Assembly: GCF_022539315.1 (NCBI RefSeq)
Contig: NC_066323.1
Span: 9,847,219 to 9,911,218 of the forward strand
Origin: Serinus canaria
Lineage: Eukaryota; Chordata; Aves; Passeriformes; Fringillidae
Direction: 5' to 3'
Length of the DNA: 64,000 nucleotides
Position numbers and translations under genes: made by a program. Under the pieces are notes generated by a model. That model was not told the origin of the DNA and did no database searches. It worked only from the letters and a program-made list of their open reading frames with translations. This document shows positions 35,513 to 47,125 of the stretch, piece after piece. Each line of letters opens with the position of its first letter. Position 1 is the stretch's first letter.

Positions 35513-38500
35513 CTTTTCTTTTGAGATGGCTTAATTGTCCTCACAAAGAATACAGAGGAGAACAGGGCTCAGCTCCATTAAGTACTAAATGTTTTCTCAA
35601 GCCTGAGCAGGGGTAACACTGCAGGTCACCTCAGCACTCATCCACAGGGACCCTGCTGTAGGACAGCCACCAAGGCCAAAGGTGTAGGGCAGCTCTGAAT
35701 CAGCCTACAAGCTGCCTAATTCTGTGTGAGGCTGTGCTTTCCTACTCAGGGGTTGCTACAGTCAGTAGGTATCCTGGAGCTTCTCTGGTTTGCCTAGGTC
35801 TTAGTGGCTGCTATCAAGAATGTGTGATTGCAGTGGTTGGGTTCTGGTACTCCTCTCAGTGAAGATGGTGTGACAGATCACTCACCAGCACAGGCCAAAG
35901 CTCAGCAAATAGAAGCCTTAAGGAAGGAACAAGTAAAGCAGGCTTGGTCTCCAAAGAGTTCATTTACTCAAGGAAAGAGCCTTTCCCAAGGTCCTCCCCA
36001 GTTTCTTTCCCTGTTGCCATGGCCATGTGGTACCTTTGCAAATGCCCTGAGACAGCCCCAGCAGGGGCAGCCCCTGCCTGTCCTGACATCAGTCACCTCA
36101 CAGCTGAAGTGTGTAGCTCAGGGGTCATCTTCATGTCAGCCTTTGAAGGAGCACAGGACAGCTGCTTTCCCTGCTCAACCTATATGTTCATGTCAGCCTC
36201 TGCTCTTCTTTTCCTGTTTTTTCCTTTCTGCACAAAATTCTTTCTGAGGGAATGCACAGTTTTGGGTCCCAGACTCTTTGTCCAGTCTGGACTGCAGGAC
36301 TATGTTCCTGAGCACAGCCATCTCACTGACCTGGCCTGTGCTGCCCAGTGGGTTTACTTGAAATATGTCTCTCTGGATGAATCACACCATGTCACTGAAG
36401 CACATTCATGCACCTTCCTCTTGTCCTCAGCCAGCCACCAGCAGACTGCTCAAAATCAGGGTCTTGAGGGCAAACACTCCCAGCAGCACACTGGAGTGCT
36501 TGAGTGAGGAACAGGAGATTGTCCTAAATCAGTCCCTGCCTCAGTGCTCCTTCTGTCTAACCTGTGTGACTCATATTGTGCCTTCAGCCTGTTCTTTTTC
36601 ATGTCTTTATCATGTCCAGAGCTGCTTGTGATCCTACACCCCCTGGTTTTGGAGCTGTGGGTTTGGCAGAGAAGGCTGCCCTGGGACCCTCAGGGTGCTG
36701 CGTTACAGAATCTGGGGACAAGCTCCTTGTATTTGTGTCCCTTTGTTGGTCCCATCTGTGCAGTGTGGTTGGTGACAGCTCCTTCTCACAGGAGCACCAG
36801 CAAAGACATCATTTGCTGGGGGCTTTGGAGGATGAAAATCAGCCTGGGCTAGGAAAATGTCCAAGCTGACTTTTACAATTAAGCTGTCAGCAGGATGTGC
36901 TGAGGTGTTTAAATATTGGTGCAAACACAGAAGAAATAGTTGTCTTCTTCTGGAACACATGAGGGTTTTAGGGTGTAAAACATCCCAGAGCTCTTTGCCA
37001 GCACAGTGCAGGTCACAGAGGTCCCTCCCTGGTACAGCCCAGAACTGTGGGGATGGAAAACCCTCATCTCCTGCCTGCACAGACCCAGAGAGCTGAAACC
37101 CAAGTAAGACAACACTTGGAGTGGCACAGAGGTGGATTAGTGGGTGAAAAGGCTTTCCTGCACCTGAGGAGAAATCCCCAATCTAGGGCTATAAAGACAA
37201 TGGAGAATTTGGGAGCTGGAAATTGAACCTCTCCTTTGGGTCTGGATGTGATTGAGGGGGCAGAGAGCTGCTGAGCCAGAACTTTGCTGTCCAGGAGATG
37301 GAGTTTTGTTATTGAAGGCTCCCCACCAGAATCAAGTTTTTGCAAATGGAGGGAAACATTATTCCTGAGGGTGATGGCCGGGGGCTTCCTGCTGAGGTTT
37401 CTGCTGGTAGTTTGTAAGTCTGAGCCAGAATCACATGTATGAACATTTTGGTATTTTTGTCCATCCAAATATTCAGTCTTCCCCACCTGTGCCCAGGAGA
37501 GGTGCAGAAGAAGCCTTGACTTGTCCTTAGCATGTTTTTCATAGTTACATCCTGGCACGATTGAGCTTCTTGCTCCTGCAGTTTCTCTTAAAACATTTTG
37601 GAAAAGGGAATGCAGAGGCACTGAGGGGGCTTGAACAAGGTGTGAAGGATGGGTATGAGCAGAGCCAGGAGGATTAAAACCTTTAACCATTTTCTGGGCA
37701 CTTTGGACAGAATGTCAGCTTCTTTGAGAGGGTGGAATCAGCTGCAAGTGCCAACTCCCAGCCAAACCTCTACAGCTCTTAGGGCCAGTGCTTTGTTTTG
37801 TCATGTATGAGAATGAGCAGTGACAGGCTGGCTTCACCTGGGGTCAGCATCATGTCCTCCTTAGAAATCTCTCCTGGGGCCATCCTCCACTCACCCAGCT
37901 CGGGGGCTTCCCCTAGGCTTAGCTCCTGGCTGGCTGTCAGAGCACCCCTGTGCTGCTTTCTGGCTCCAGCTGCTGTACCACATCTGCACAGACAGGGCTC
38001 ACCACTGCCTCATCTGTATTTTTGTAATGCCAATTTTTCTAATTATAGGCCTGTGGCTATCAGCCAATCGACTCCATCTTTGAGACTCGTTATTGGACTT
38101 TGGATGTCAGGCTGAATTTTTCCTAACTGTCCATAATAACAGTAATAGCTTGACTTCCACCATGAGACAATTAACCTTCTTAAAGTTTAGTGCCTCAGGC
38201 TGTACCTCAGAAAGATTCTCCCTACAAAGCAGACAATTACCTTTACTTAATAACCTTTCTCTTTCTAATCTGATATTAGTGCCAAAGTAAATGTAAAGGG
38301 CAGTGCTCTATGTCCCCTCTTAAGTACTTTAAATGCCTGTCCATGAAAGCTAATGAGCTGCCATTTTGCTTAATCTAGATTTGCTGTGGATCTAACAGTA
38401 CTCTGCAGCATCTTCCCTTTTTAAAAAACTTCATAAAAGGATATAGAACTGGTTTAGTTTGTATTGAAACTTCATACAGAAAAAGGAAAACTGATGAAGC

Positions 38501-39189
38501 AGGAAGGAAATTAATGATGTCCAAATAACAAAATAAGACAAATATAATATTCAACACTGGTCAACTGCTGGCTTAAGGCTGGTTTCAGTGGGAAGTGCTG
38601 TCAGGATCTGTAAAGAAGGAACTTGTTGCTGGAGCTTTACAGAGTTAATGGCAGCCCCTCCTATTGACTCAGTGCAGATGTGGAGGCTGGGGAGTTTTTC
38701 TGTGCATCTCTCTGTCCCACCAGCCAGGAGCACTGACCTCTCTGCTTATGGCTGCTGCCGACCTACAGCAGAAGCACAACTGCTCTGTAGATGTAATTTC
38801 TTCATGGATTGCTGCTCACAGTAATTAATATGTATAATATTAGTAACTGTTGAGACACAAAATGCTCTCTCAGCAAAGAAGGTATTGCTCTGCTGACCCT
38901 GTGTTTTGCCCTTTCAGTGTGGGTTCTCTACTAATATTGAAAATTGCTCAAAGATTTCTGAGATAAAGACAAGGCTGCAGGCATTTCTCTATCATGTGAG
39001 CAAACCAGAAACAGGTTTAAAATCCAGGAAAAACAATGTGATGGCTGCTCTTAGCAAAGATGCCTAATTCCTCAGTAGATCTTAGACCTGTGTCTTGGGA
39101 TGCTGAGAATTTCCCCACACAGCAGAACGTCACCTTCATTTGCTTTATCATTGTGCCCTGCTAAGTCCATTCCCTGCTGCTGAGCCAAC

Positions 39190-39370
39190 ATTTACTCTCT
39201 TCTCGTAAGAGTGCTCTGGTTTCATCATCTCAATCTAATGAGGTTTGTATTATTTTTTTATTATAATAAAAGCAGCCTCAGGTCTTAATCAAGATATTGG
39301 GCTAATTGCTATGGAAACCTAATTAGGCAGACCATGCCTCAAACTCTGTAAATATTTATACATGCACTTA
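39190..39370. promoter_or_regulatory. Possible conserved non-coding element
   Basis: AT-rich but not simple sequence with many homeodomain-type words: CTCAATCTAATGAGG, TTATTATAATAAAAGC, GTCTTAATCAAGATATTGGG, GCTAATTGCTATGGAAACC and TAATTAGGC. GCTATGGAAACC resembles an RFX half-site pattern. No conservation data are available, so function is inferred only from texture. Confidence 0.25.
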
Positions 39371-40096
39371 ACTGCTGTGTGCAAACCAACCCTGCCTGGC
39401 CATGGGAATGGGGCTCAGCACTTGCTGAAGTGTTGATAGGGGTGGGAGCCTGCTCTGAGACAAAGCTGAGCTGTGCTGCAACACGTAGAGAGGAGCAGGT
39501 AGCAGAAATCAGACTGGGATTGTGTGAGTGCAGGTGGGGCTGGGTCAGATAGGGCTGGGTTATGGGGCTGGGTTAATAGCTGTACAAAACAGCTGCATTT
39601 TTTGAATATCCTATAGAATAATGACTAAAAATATGAGAGTCTCTGTGCCAGACACACACATGCATAGAGAAATACAGGGGTGTATGAAGTCTCCCTAGCC
39701 AGAATAAACTAACAGGCGCCCTGTGCTGTTCCCCAGCAAAGCATTTTAAACATTTTTTGAAAATTGTTCTTGAACTCAATCTTGGAAATTTGTTTGTATG
39801 CATGAATCAGTTCATATTTACATGTTTATTGCAGTAGAGAGAAAATTCAGTGTTAGCCTTGGTACAAACACTTTAGACCACTAAGGTATTAACTTCAGAA
39901 GCTGAATATATGGAACTAATCAAACCCCTTTCATAAACAGATTAATGAGGAGACAAAAATGCACAAGTACAAGCTGCTAGGCTTTGAATAGTCACATCTT
40001 CTGCATGTCTTTATTTATTTAAGTTTACAAGTATTTTAATTGGTTTTGTTACATGTCAGGTTTGGGAACAATGAGGTGGAGTGAATTTGCTGAACA

Positions 40097-40136
40097 GATA
40101 GAAATATAATATTGTAGATGGAAATATAATAATGTA
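40097..40136. repeat. 20-bp tandem duplication
   Basis: Two copies of GAT(A/G)GAAATATAATA(T/A)TGTA occur in tandem with two differences. Confidence 0.85.
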
Positions 40137-42689
40137 GACAGAGATCTCTGCATGAAACCCCATGTTGATCTTTTATTTATGGTTTTTCTCTCTGTCCTCC
40201 ATATTTGCTGCACCCTCCTGTCTGAGCCCTGCTCTCTCACATGGAGCTCTCCAATTTTGTGTGCAATATTTGGTCTCCAAGGTGTGGACAGAGGTAGAAA
40301 ACAAGGGCATTTAATTCAGCATAACCAGTATGACAGCATCCAACCAAGAACAGCAAATGCTCTACCACAAAAGCTGAGGATCCCCTTCCCAAGATTTTCT
40401 GCTCAAGCACACTGTCCATTTAATGTCGTTTATTTCTATAAATAACCTCGTACACAGAAAGCAATGAAACACTCCAAGAAAAAGAATGAAAAAAAAACCT
40501 AAAAGCAAAATTAAACGAAGTTACCATGACCTGTTTATAAACCTTGTGCTTGGAGCAGAGGGGGAAAGGAGATGGGGCTGCTCAGAACAAAAGTTTCCTG
40601 TGCTGGCTGAGTCACAGCAAGGTTCAGCAGCCCAGTCCTGCTGGGGATGTCTTGCAGACCTCACTCCCCATTCAAGACTGTAAATTTCCTTCCTGAGTTT
40701 GTTAGCAGCAAACAATGTGTGTAAAAAAAACCCCTCAAACACCCAAGCCCACTATCACTGCTGTTATTATGCAAAAGAACTAATGCATAAGCAATCTGCT
40801 GCTCTTGGAGGAGCGTGCAACGTGACACCAGCCACTACAGAGAGCCGGGCAGCAGCTCTTCCAAACCTGGACATAAAGAAGGGATCTCTGTGGGGCTGGC
40901 TGAAAATTTTCCATTCAACACTTTTCTTTTAAACTAGCTCTTGAGTAACTTTATTTTTTTTTCCTCCAAAGTTATGTCATTTCTGGACAAAACATCACCT
41001 TCTTACCAAACCAACCAAACAAGAATCTCCTCTCTCTTTGCTAATATGAATAATTTTGACCCTGGGAAAATGTCATGGGATATGTCTTGGTGAAATTTTA
41101 GTGCACACACACCAAGTCCTCATGAGGCTCCAAGGACAGGTTTCCAACCTGTTGTCCTGACTTCAGGAAAGGCTCCCAGGAAAAGGGGATTAATGGGCAG
41201 GAGTGTGAGGTGCTGCATGGGAAACCAAGTCTGAGCAGGACAGCAGGCTCTGGGGGAGAATGGGGCCCTAGAGCTCCAGCTTCACAGACAGAAAGCCTTA
41301 ATTTCTATTTCCTATCTTTCAGTTTTTTCACTGAGATGCCAAATTTTTTCTTATAGGAAAATTACATTCCAATCACTGCTGATGTTAAGCCTTAACCTAA
41401 GAAAGTTCCAACTTTTCTTTCTAGCTGAGATGTCTCTTTCAAATTTTTCCTAAAGCCTCAAGAAGAAAGAATAAAAGCTGTGGGATTCAGAGAAACTTGA
41501 TATTTCTCATGTTTAAAGGGGACTTAGTCATATTAAAGTGAGCTTCTCTTTATACGTCAGAAAAGAGAGTAGCAGAAGTGACAACAAAACACACAGCTAT
41601 TTTTTGATTTCCAGTTCACTGTGAAGAGTTGTTTTTACCCTCTCCCCCTTCTCCCTTTAGGAAGAAGTGTTAAATTAGCAATAAAAACAGCACATTAGCT
41701 GACAGGTACTGCAAATAATCTGATCATGAGACAGCATTAAAAAAACCCTATTCAGCATGTTGTGGATATTGGGGTTATTCTCTTCGGCAATTACATCTCA
41801 GGGAAGCTCTCCCTAGTTATTTAATGGGCTGGAACTAAAGAATTTTTAAAGCACATTTCAGATCTGCTAGTATTGAAAAGGATCAAGTATTTCATAGTCA
41901 CAGCTAAGTTTTACAATTGTTTGTGGCACATCCTAAGTTAATCTCCTTCAGAAGGAAGCTGACAGTACCTAACACGAAATTCTGCCAAAGAGAGTCTGTG
42001 TAGGCAAAAAGGAGAAGAGGCAGAACGCAATGCTGGGCATCATGAATAAAAAACCTTATTCAGCCAAGGCCCAAAAGTGACTTTTTTAATGCTTATTTTT
42101 AACTAACTGTGAACTTCTGCAATAAGCAGAGTGCTACTTGGCTCCTTAAATAGCTGCAATGATGAGCTGGCACTCACTTCTGTTACTATGTGAATTTATG
42201 GAGCTGTTGTCACACGCTTTGTTGGAGGAAATATATGGTGGTTCTGTCATAGGGACTGGACACCTATAATTCTCACTTTCTTTGCCTGCTCATAAATCCC
42301 TGCTGCTCAGCCACACCATTATTATACTTGGGTTGTTGCTATAATCCCCTCGCTGGAGCAGAGCCCTCGCAGCGCCTTGCAGGGGAAGTGCTGAGTCACC
42401 AGTATCGCTCCAGTGGAGATGAAATGCTGCACAGGGTCGGTGACTGCCTGCCTGGCAAAGGAGAGTCAGGCACGTAGATCTGCCCCAGGGGCATGCTGAC
42501 AGACAGATCCAGGGCTGAAAGACATTGGGTGCCTTGGAAATGCCACTTTGTGTGGGTTTTACCATCTTGAATAAGGTTTAATGGGTTTTGGTGCCTGACT
42601 GGTATCAAAGCAAAGGTACAAGCTTTGCTTCTTGATTTTTTCTGTTAAGACCCTGCCTAAGAAAGGGCATTTGCTGCTTCTTGTTGCTT

Positions 42690-43100
42690 GGAGAAGTACT
42701 TGTCTTACTGGAGTACAAGTCTAAGGAGGAGCAGCTGATGGTGCTGGGGTTGTTTGGTCTGAAGGAAAGGAAACTTGGGGGAACCTTATTGCTCCCTACT
42801 GGATGTTGTGGACAGCTTGGGGGAGGGTGTGTCAGTCTTTTCTCCCAGGTGACAGATGATTGGTCAAGAGAAAATGGCTTCATGTTGCACCAGGGGAGGT
42901 TTAGATTGGATAGCAGGAAGGGTTTCTTCACTGAAAGGGTTGACAAACATTGAAATGGGATGCCCAGGGAAGTAATGGAATCACTGTCCTGCAAAGTGAT
43001 CAGAAAATCCATAGATGTGGTGCTCAGAGACACGCTTTAGTGGCAGTGTCAGGTTAATGGTTGAACTCAATGATCTCAGAGGTCCTTTCCAACCTTAACT
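42690..43100 (+). mobile_element. CR1: CR1 LINE fragment, 5'-truncated (about 410 bp)
   Basis: In plus orientation it runs through AAGGAGGAGCAGCTGATGGT, a TTTTCTCCCAGGTGACAG block, CCAGGGGAGGTTTAGATTGG, a GGATGCCCAGGGAAGTAATGG block, a GATGTGGTGCTCAGAGACA block and GGTCCTTTCCAACCTTAACT. This is the order of a CR1 3' region. No reverse transcriptase domain remains. The usual octamer tail is replaced by the adjoining pentanucleotide array. Confidence 0.95.
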
Positions 43101-43170
43101 ATTGTATTGTATTGTATTGTATTGTATTGTATTGTATTGTATTCTATTCTATTCTATTCTATTCTATTCT
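43101..43170. repeat. Compound microsatellite (ATTGT)8(ATTCT)6
   Basis: Eight perfect ATTGT units (43101-43140) pass directly into six perfect ATTCT units (43141-43170). The array starts exactly at the CR1 3' end, whose normal tail is ATTCTRTG-type, so it probably grew from that tail. The LYCIV/FYSIL peptide repeats on the plus strand are its translation. Confidence 0.95.
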
Positions 43171-43259
43171 CTGTCTCTATCTCTACCATTTTTCCCCTCT
43201 CTGTGCTTTTTGCCCAGGCCAGTGCAGCTTCTACAGAGGACTCGGTTGTACTTCATTTG

Positions 43260-43960
43260 TGTGCATAAAGCCCTGCCTCGCCCCGCAGGCCTCGAGCTGC
43301 CGGCACGGAGCAGTGTGAGATCCTTTATTGCTCAGACACTCGCAGTCTGGCTGGGCTGGGGATGGGTTTGATCTCAGGGCTGCTCTGGGACCCCGCGCTT
43401 TGCTGCAGCTCTCCTTTGTGTCTGCGCCGGGGCCGCTCCGTGCTCAGCGCGCCGCGGCTGCCGCTGCCTCTGGCTCTGCTTTTTGAGTCACCGCCGTCTC
43501 TGCTCCTCCGGCCTTTCATCTTGCCTCGCTTCGCACTGCAGCCTCCTCCTTTCATCTCCTCCTGTGTGCCTGTGGGGATGCCCTTTCGGGAGCTGCCCTC
43601 TGCCTCATCCCAGTGTCTGCTGGAGGAGCCCCTGCGCGGCAGGACAGGTCGCTGTCGCAGCCCGAGTGGCAGTGGCACCTTGCCGAGTCCCCGCGGCCCA
43701 CGCTGCTCTCTTGCCTGCTCTCCCCTGTGCCTCTGTTTCTCTCTCTGGCTCTCATCTGTCTCTTTTGCTCAGGCCAGAGGCTGCTGTGTGTGACAAGCCC
43801 GACGGTGCCCCGGCAGCCGGGTCCCAGCTGGGAACGCTGCCGTGGCACAGAGAAGAGCCGCAGCGCTGGGAGCCCTGTCCCTGCTGCAAACCCTGCTCAG
43901 CCCCTCGTCTGCACAAAGCCCATCTGCCTGTCTCTATGTCCGCCGCTTAGAGACAGGTGA
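43260..43960 (+). promoter_or_regulatory. CpG island, possible promoter with first-exon donor
   Basis: By hand count about 43 CpGs occur in 690 bp of GC-rich DNA, densest at 43395-43520 (CAGCGCGCCGCGG around 43444). The flanks are CpG-poor. The right edge coincides with a consensus splice donor, AGACAG|GTGAGC with its GT at 43957, as seen at the end of many island-associated first exons. All frames on both strands are unusually open (up to 155 codons), as stop-poor GC-rich DNA allows, and no peptide is recognised. No TATA box is evident. The plus-strand direction is inferred only from the donor. An orphan island or lncRNA promoter is as likely as a coding gene's first exon. Confidence 0.5.
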
Positions 43961-46859
43961 GCCCTCCCAGGGAGACGGTTTGGGTTGTGTAACTCTTCCT
44001 GCACCTTTGTGGGAACAGTAAAATCTAAAATGTGGCTGTGTTTTACTGCCAGCATCAGGGTGTCTCAGTCCTGTGTTGGAGGCAAGGCTTAGGCTGTGTC
44101 TACATCCACCTGGGACATGGATGGCAGTCCAGGAACCACCAGGAGCAGCACCTGGGGGTTGGGACAGCACTGGAGAGCTGCTAGGTGGGCTCCTATTGCT
44201 CCTATTCTTTCCAGGCTCCCAGGGAGCTACCGAGCATCTGTGACTTATCCCAACAGCTTGCAGGGGGCCAGACTCAAGGGGAGGCATACCCCATAGGAAG
44301 GGAAAGTCCTGAGGACAGAGGACCACCACAATTGTTGTCTCATGAAGCTTGTAGCCCACGGGAATGATGCTACATTCCCTTGGGTGGCTCCTGCAGGGAC
44401 TTCATCCATGGCCCATTCGCCACCACAAGGACCAAATTCTGGCAGCAGCCATGCACTGAGTGTCCCCTCACCCTCTGGGCAGCTCAGGGATGTCCCTCAT
44501 CTGTGCTGTAAGCAAGCATGGGGAGAGTGGATGGAGACAGGGAGTCTCTGTCCTCTTCCTCCAGCACCGTGTGTCAGCCCATTGTGCTGGAAAGCCGTCT
44601 ATTGATCAAGATCCATTGCCAGTTATTTCCCGGAGAAGCAAGCAGTGATTGAAGAAAGGTTGGTGCCTCTGAGACACACTTTTCCCCCTGGAGCAGTGCA
44701 CTTATCTCCTGTTCCACCACCAGAACAAGAAGGAAGGGCATAAGCCAGCCCAAGGCCATCGTTGCCTTATAAAAGGCAGTGTTGGTCAATGATGGGCACC
44801 AACTGGAGGAGCTCAATCCCTGCTCATCCCCTTTTGACAATAAAATCACGTGTTTTGATAATAAAAGCTTCCACCTGGAGAGCTTGATGAAAAGCACAGG
44901 GAAGTGTTGGTTCTAGGCAGGAATTTGCTTTACTATTCTGCTCCTCAGGAGCTTTCATAAGCAGGTTTCTTTGCTACCACAACAGAAAGAACACCCCTTT
45001 CATAATGAATTGCCTTCAACTACTATGAGCCAAGCTTAGGGGGTTTTTTGTTTTTGTTTTTTTAAATGTGGGAGCATAGAAAATTAAAATCTCTGCTGGA
45101 TTTTTTTAAAGCAATTATTTTAAGCACTGTGAATAAACAGGGAGTGTCTTACAAACACCTGTTATTTTTCCCATCGTGAGTTTGGCTGCTGCTGAACAGT
45201 CAGAAATGCTGCTCTTTATAGGATAAAGTGTGTTTATCTGGCAGAGAAGAATAGGGTTTGTTTTCACCACAGAATAATGCACTGGCTGCCATATAAAATG
45301 CAGCACCAAGTATTATTGAATAGGAGGCATTTGTTCCCCAGCTTCCTCCTGGCTGCTGATAGATTGGTGAGACTCAGTTGCTCCAACCCCGAAAGAGGCA
45401 CCTCAGACCTGGGCAGAAGGAACTGGGGCTTCTCAAAGCTTCTGGGTTTGCTGTGAATATGGAGATGAACTCCAGCCTAGGAATTGATTCAGATCTAGCT
45501 CTCAGCCTTCTTCTGGAGAAATCAGAAGCTGCAAAGTCTGGCCTTCTGAACTTCAGTAGGAGTAAAGTCCATCTCAAAGTCCATGCTCCCAAAACACACT
45601 GCAAAAAGAAGGATCTGGAAAGAGTTCTGGGAGATTCTTATGATCAGCTGCTTCCTGTTTATCCCTTTTCCTCATCTCCCTGTCAGGAAGCTGCAGGCTG
45701 ACAGTACCATGGGGACAAGGTTGCTGCTCGTACAGTAGCATTCAGAGCACGAACAGAACAGCACAGGGACCTGAGGCAGAGGGATTACAGCAGCAGTTGG
45801 TTGGCTGAGCTGACCTGATTGAGCTGACACTTCCTTCTTTTCCAGCCTTACCCTTTGCTGAAGGTTGTCACCTCCTCTCGCCTGTCCTCCCTCCGGGTGG
45901 GGGGAAGCTACAGAGCAGCTGAGCAGGAGCCTCGTGAGCAGGACATGGCCTGAAGGGAGGGAAAGAAGAGGTCAGAGGTGGCTGGGACTCCGTAGATGAG
46001 ACAAAGCACACGGGCTGACAGCAATGGATTTGCAGCATGCACTTGGTATTGCAGGTCAGGCTGGAGGTGACCTGACCAGTGACCATTCCACAGAGACAGC
46101 CGAGAGAGATCCTTTGTCCTTCTTCCCTCAGGTAGCAACCAACCACCAGCGCTGTTTTTCAAGTACGTGTCTAAAGACAGCAAGGCTCTCTAACAAGCTA
46201 AGACAAGCATCACATTAGCCCCTAGCAGGGATGATTTTAGAAGGGACAGTTGTAAACTCTATTGTAGCTAGCCAGCAAGTGCTCTGCCTCCTAGGTTTTG
46301 CAAGTTGATAGTATGGGAGTATGTTTTTTACTCTATTTCCTTGCTTCTCAAGAGTTTCCAATAAATCAGGGCTATTTCTGAGGCTCAGTGAAAGACCAGG
46401 AAGAGAGTGCAGAGGAGAGGTGAGGGGGCACTGGGATTAACTTGCTCCTGTTGGTGCTTGTGCTTTCGAGCAGTTCAGATATCCATCTGGCCAGTTTTCT
46501 CCCTTCTTACTTGTTCTGCACTGGATCTGTGCTCTGCCAGGCTGAGGTGTCCTGAGCAGGACATGGTGAAGGGACAGAGGGAAAGATGATGCCACGTGTG
46601 AGGCAGAACAGAGGTTTACACACCAGACATGCTGTTTTAGCAAAGCACTGCGAGTCAAGCAAAGCTGCCTGGGCTCTGAAGAGCTGAGAAGGTAGCAAAG
46701 AAATCTCACCAGTTTTACTCTTGCTATTGCTCTTTAAAAGCCTCTAGCTGAGAGCACGTAGGCAGCCAGTCTGCATTGCTAACTCTGAACCTCTGCATGG
46801 TGAATGGGGACACTCAGGAACCTCCACCAACTCTTGGCTAGTGGTAGAAAGGATGTTTT
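43961..46859. other. Unique non-coding stretch downstream of the CpG island
   Basis: Would be intron if the island starts a plus-strand transcript. An AT-rich, conserved-element-like segment lies at 45230-45330. A 107-codon plus-strand frame (45378-45701) is charged and leucine-rich but unrecognised and lacks good flanking splice sites. No repeat family is seen. Confidence 0.55.
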
Positions 46860-47125
46860 CAGTGGTTAAGGTGTAAGACAGGTAGCAGAGACCAGGCTTC
46901 CATCCTGGGCGTTGTTACCAGTAAACTGTGTGTGAACAAACCCCTCAGGCCAAAATTTTCATTGCCCTGCCCTTCTGAAAATCAGGCCACGAGTTGCGTA
47001 AATATGGGTGTAGGTACCGAGCAGTAGGCAGCCAGCTTGGAACATTCTGGCTTTAATCCCTGTGCCTGAGTTACCTCATTTATAAAATGGGGATAATTCT
47101 TTGCTACCTCGAGGGATGCTCTGAA
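46860..47125 (+). repeat. MIR SINE relic, interrupted
   Basis: The head AGTGGTTAAGGTGTAAGACA (46861) followed by GAGACCAGGCTTCCATCCTG matches the tRNA-derived part of MIR. The core at 47061-47122 (GTGCCTGAGTTACCTCATTT, then ATAAAATGGGGATAATTCTT, then a CTACCTCGAGGGATGCTC block) is a close match to the MIR core. Between them lie about 130 bases that do not fit MIR, including CTTCTGAAAATCAGGCCACG, which may be another ancient amniote repeat or eroded sequence. The core call is solid by eye; the head is less certain. Confidence 0.7.

Larger units (their letters stand above)
35321..42689. other. Long unique non-coding stretch
   Basis: It includes a 17-bp tandem motif (35468-35512), a 20-bp duplication (40097-40136), a GGGCTGGGT-rich run (39535-39578), and TAAT-rich segments at 39190-39370 and 41640-41900. 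The window's longest frame (208 codons, minus strand, 37064-37690) lies here without recognisable domains. No interspersed repeat is identified in these 7.4 kb. Confidence 0.55.

Noticed and set aside
37064..37690. Longest frame in the window (208 codons, minus strand)
   Set aside because: No domain, no recognisable sequence, no splice or promoter context. A frame of this length is near what chance gives in 64 kb with locally raised GC.
43061..43371. Repetitive LYCIV/FYSIL peptides resembling membrane segments
   Set aside because: They are translations of the (ATTGT)n(ATTCT)n microsatellite.
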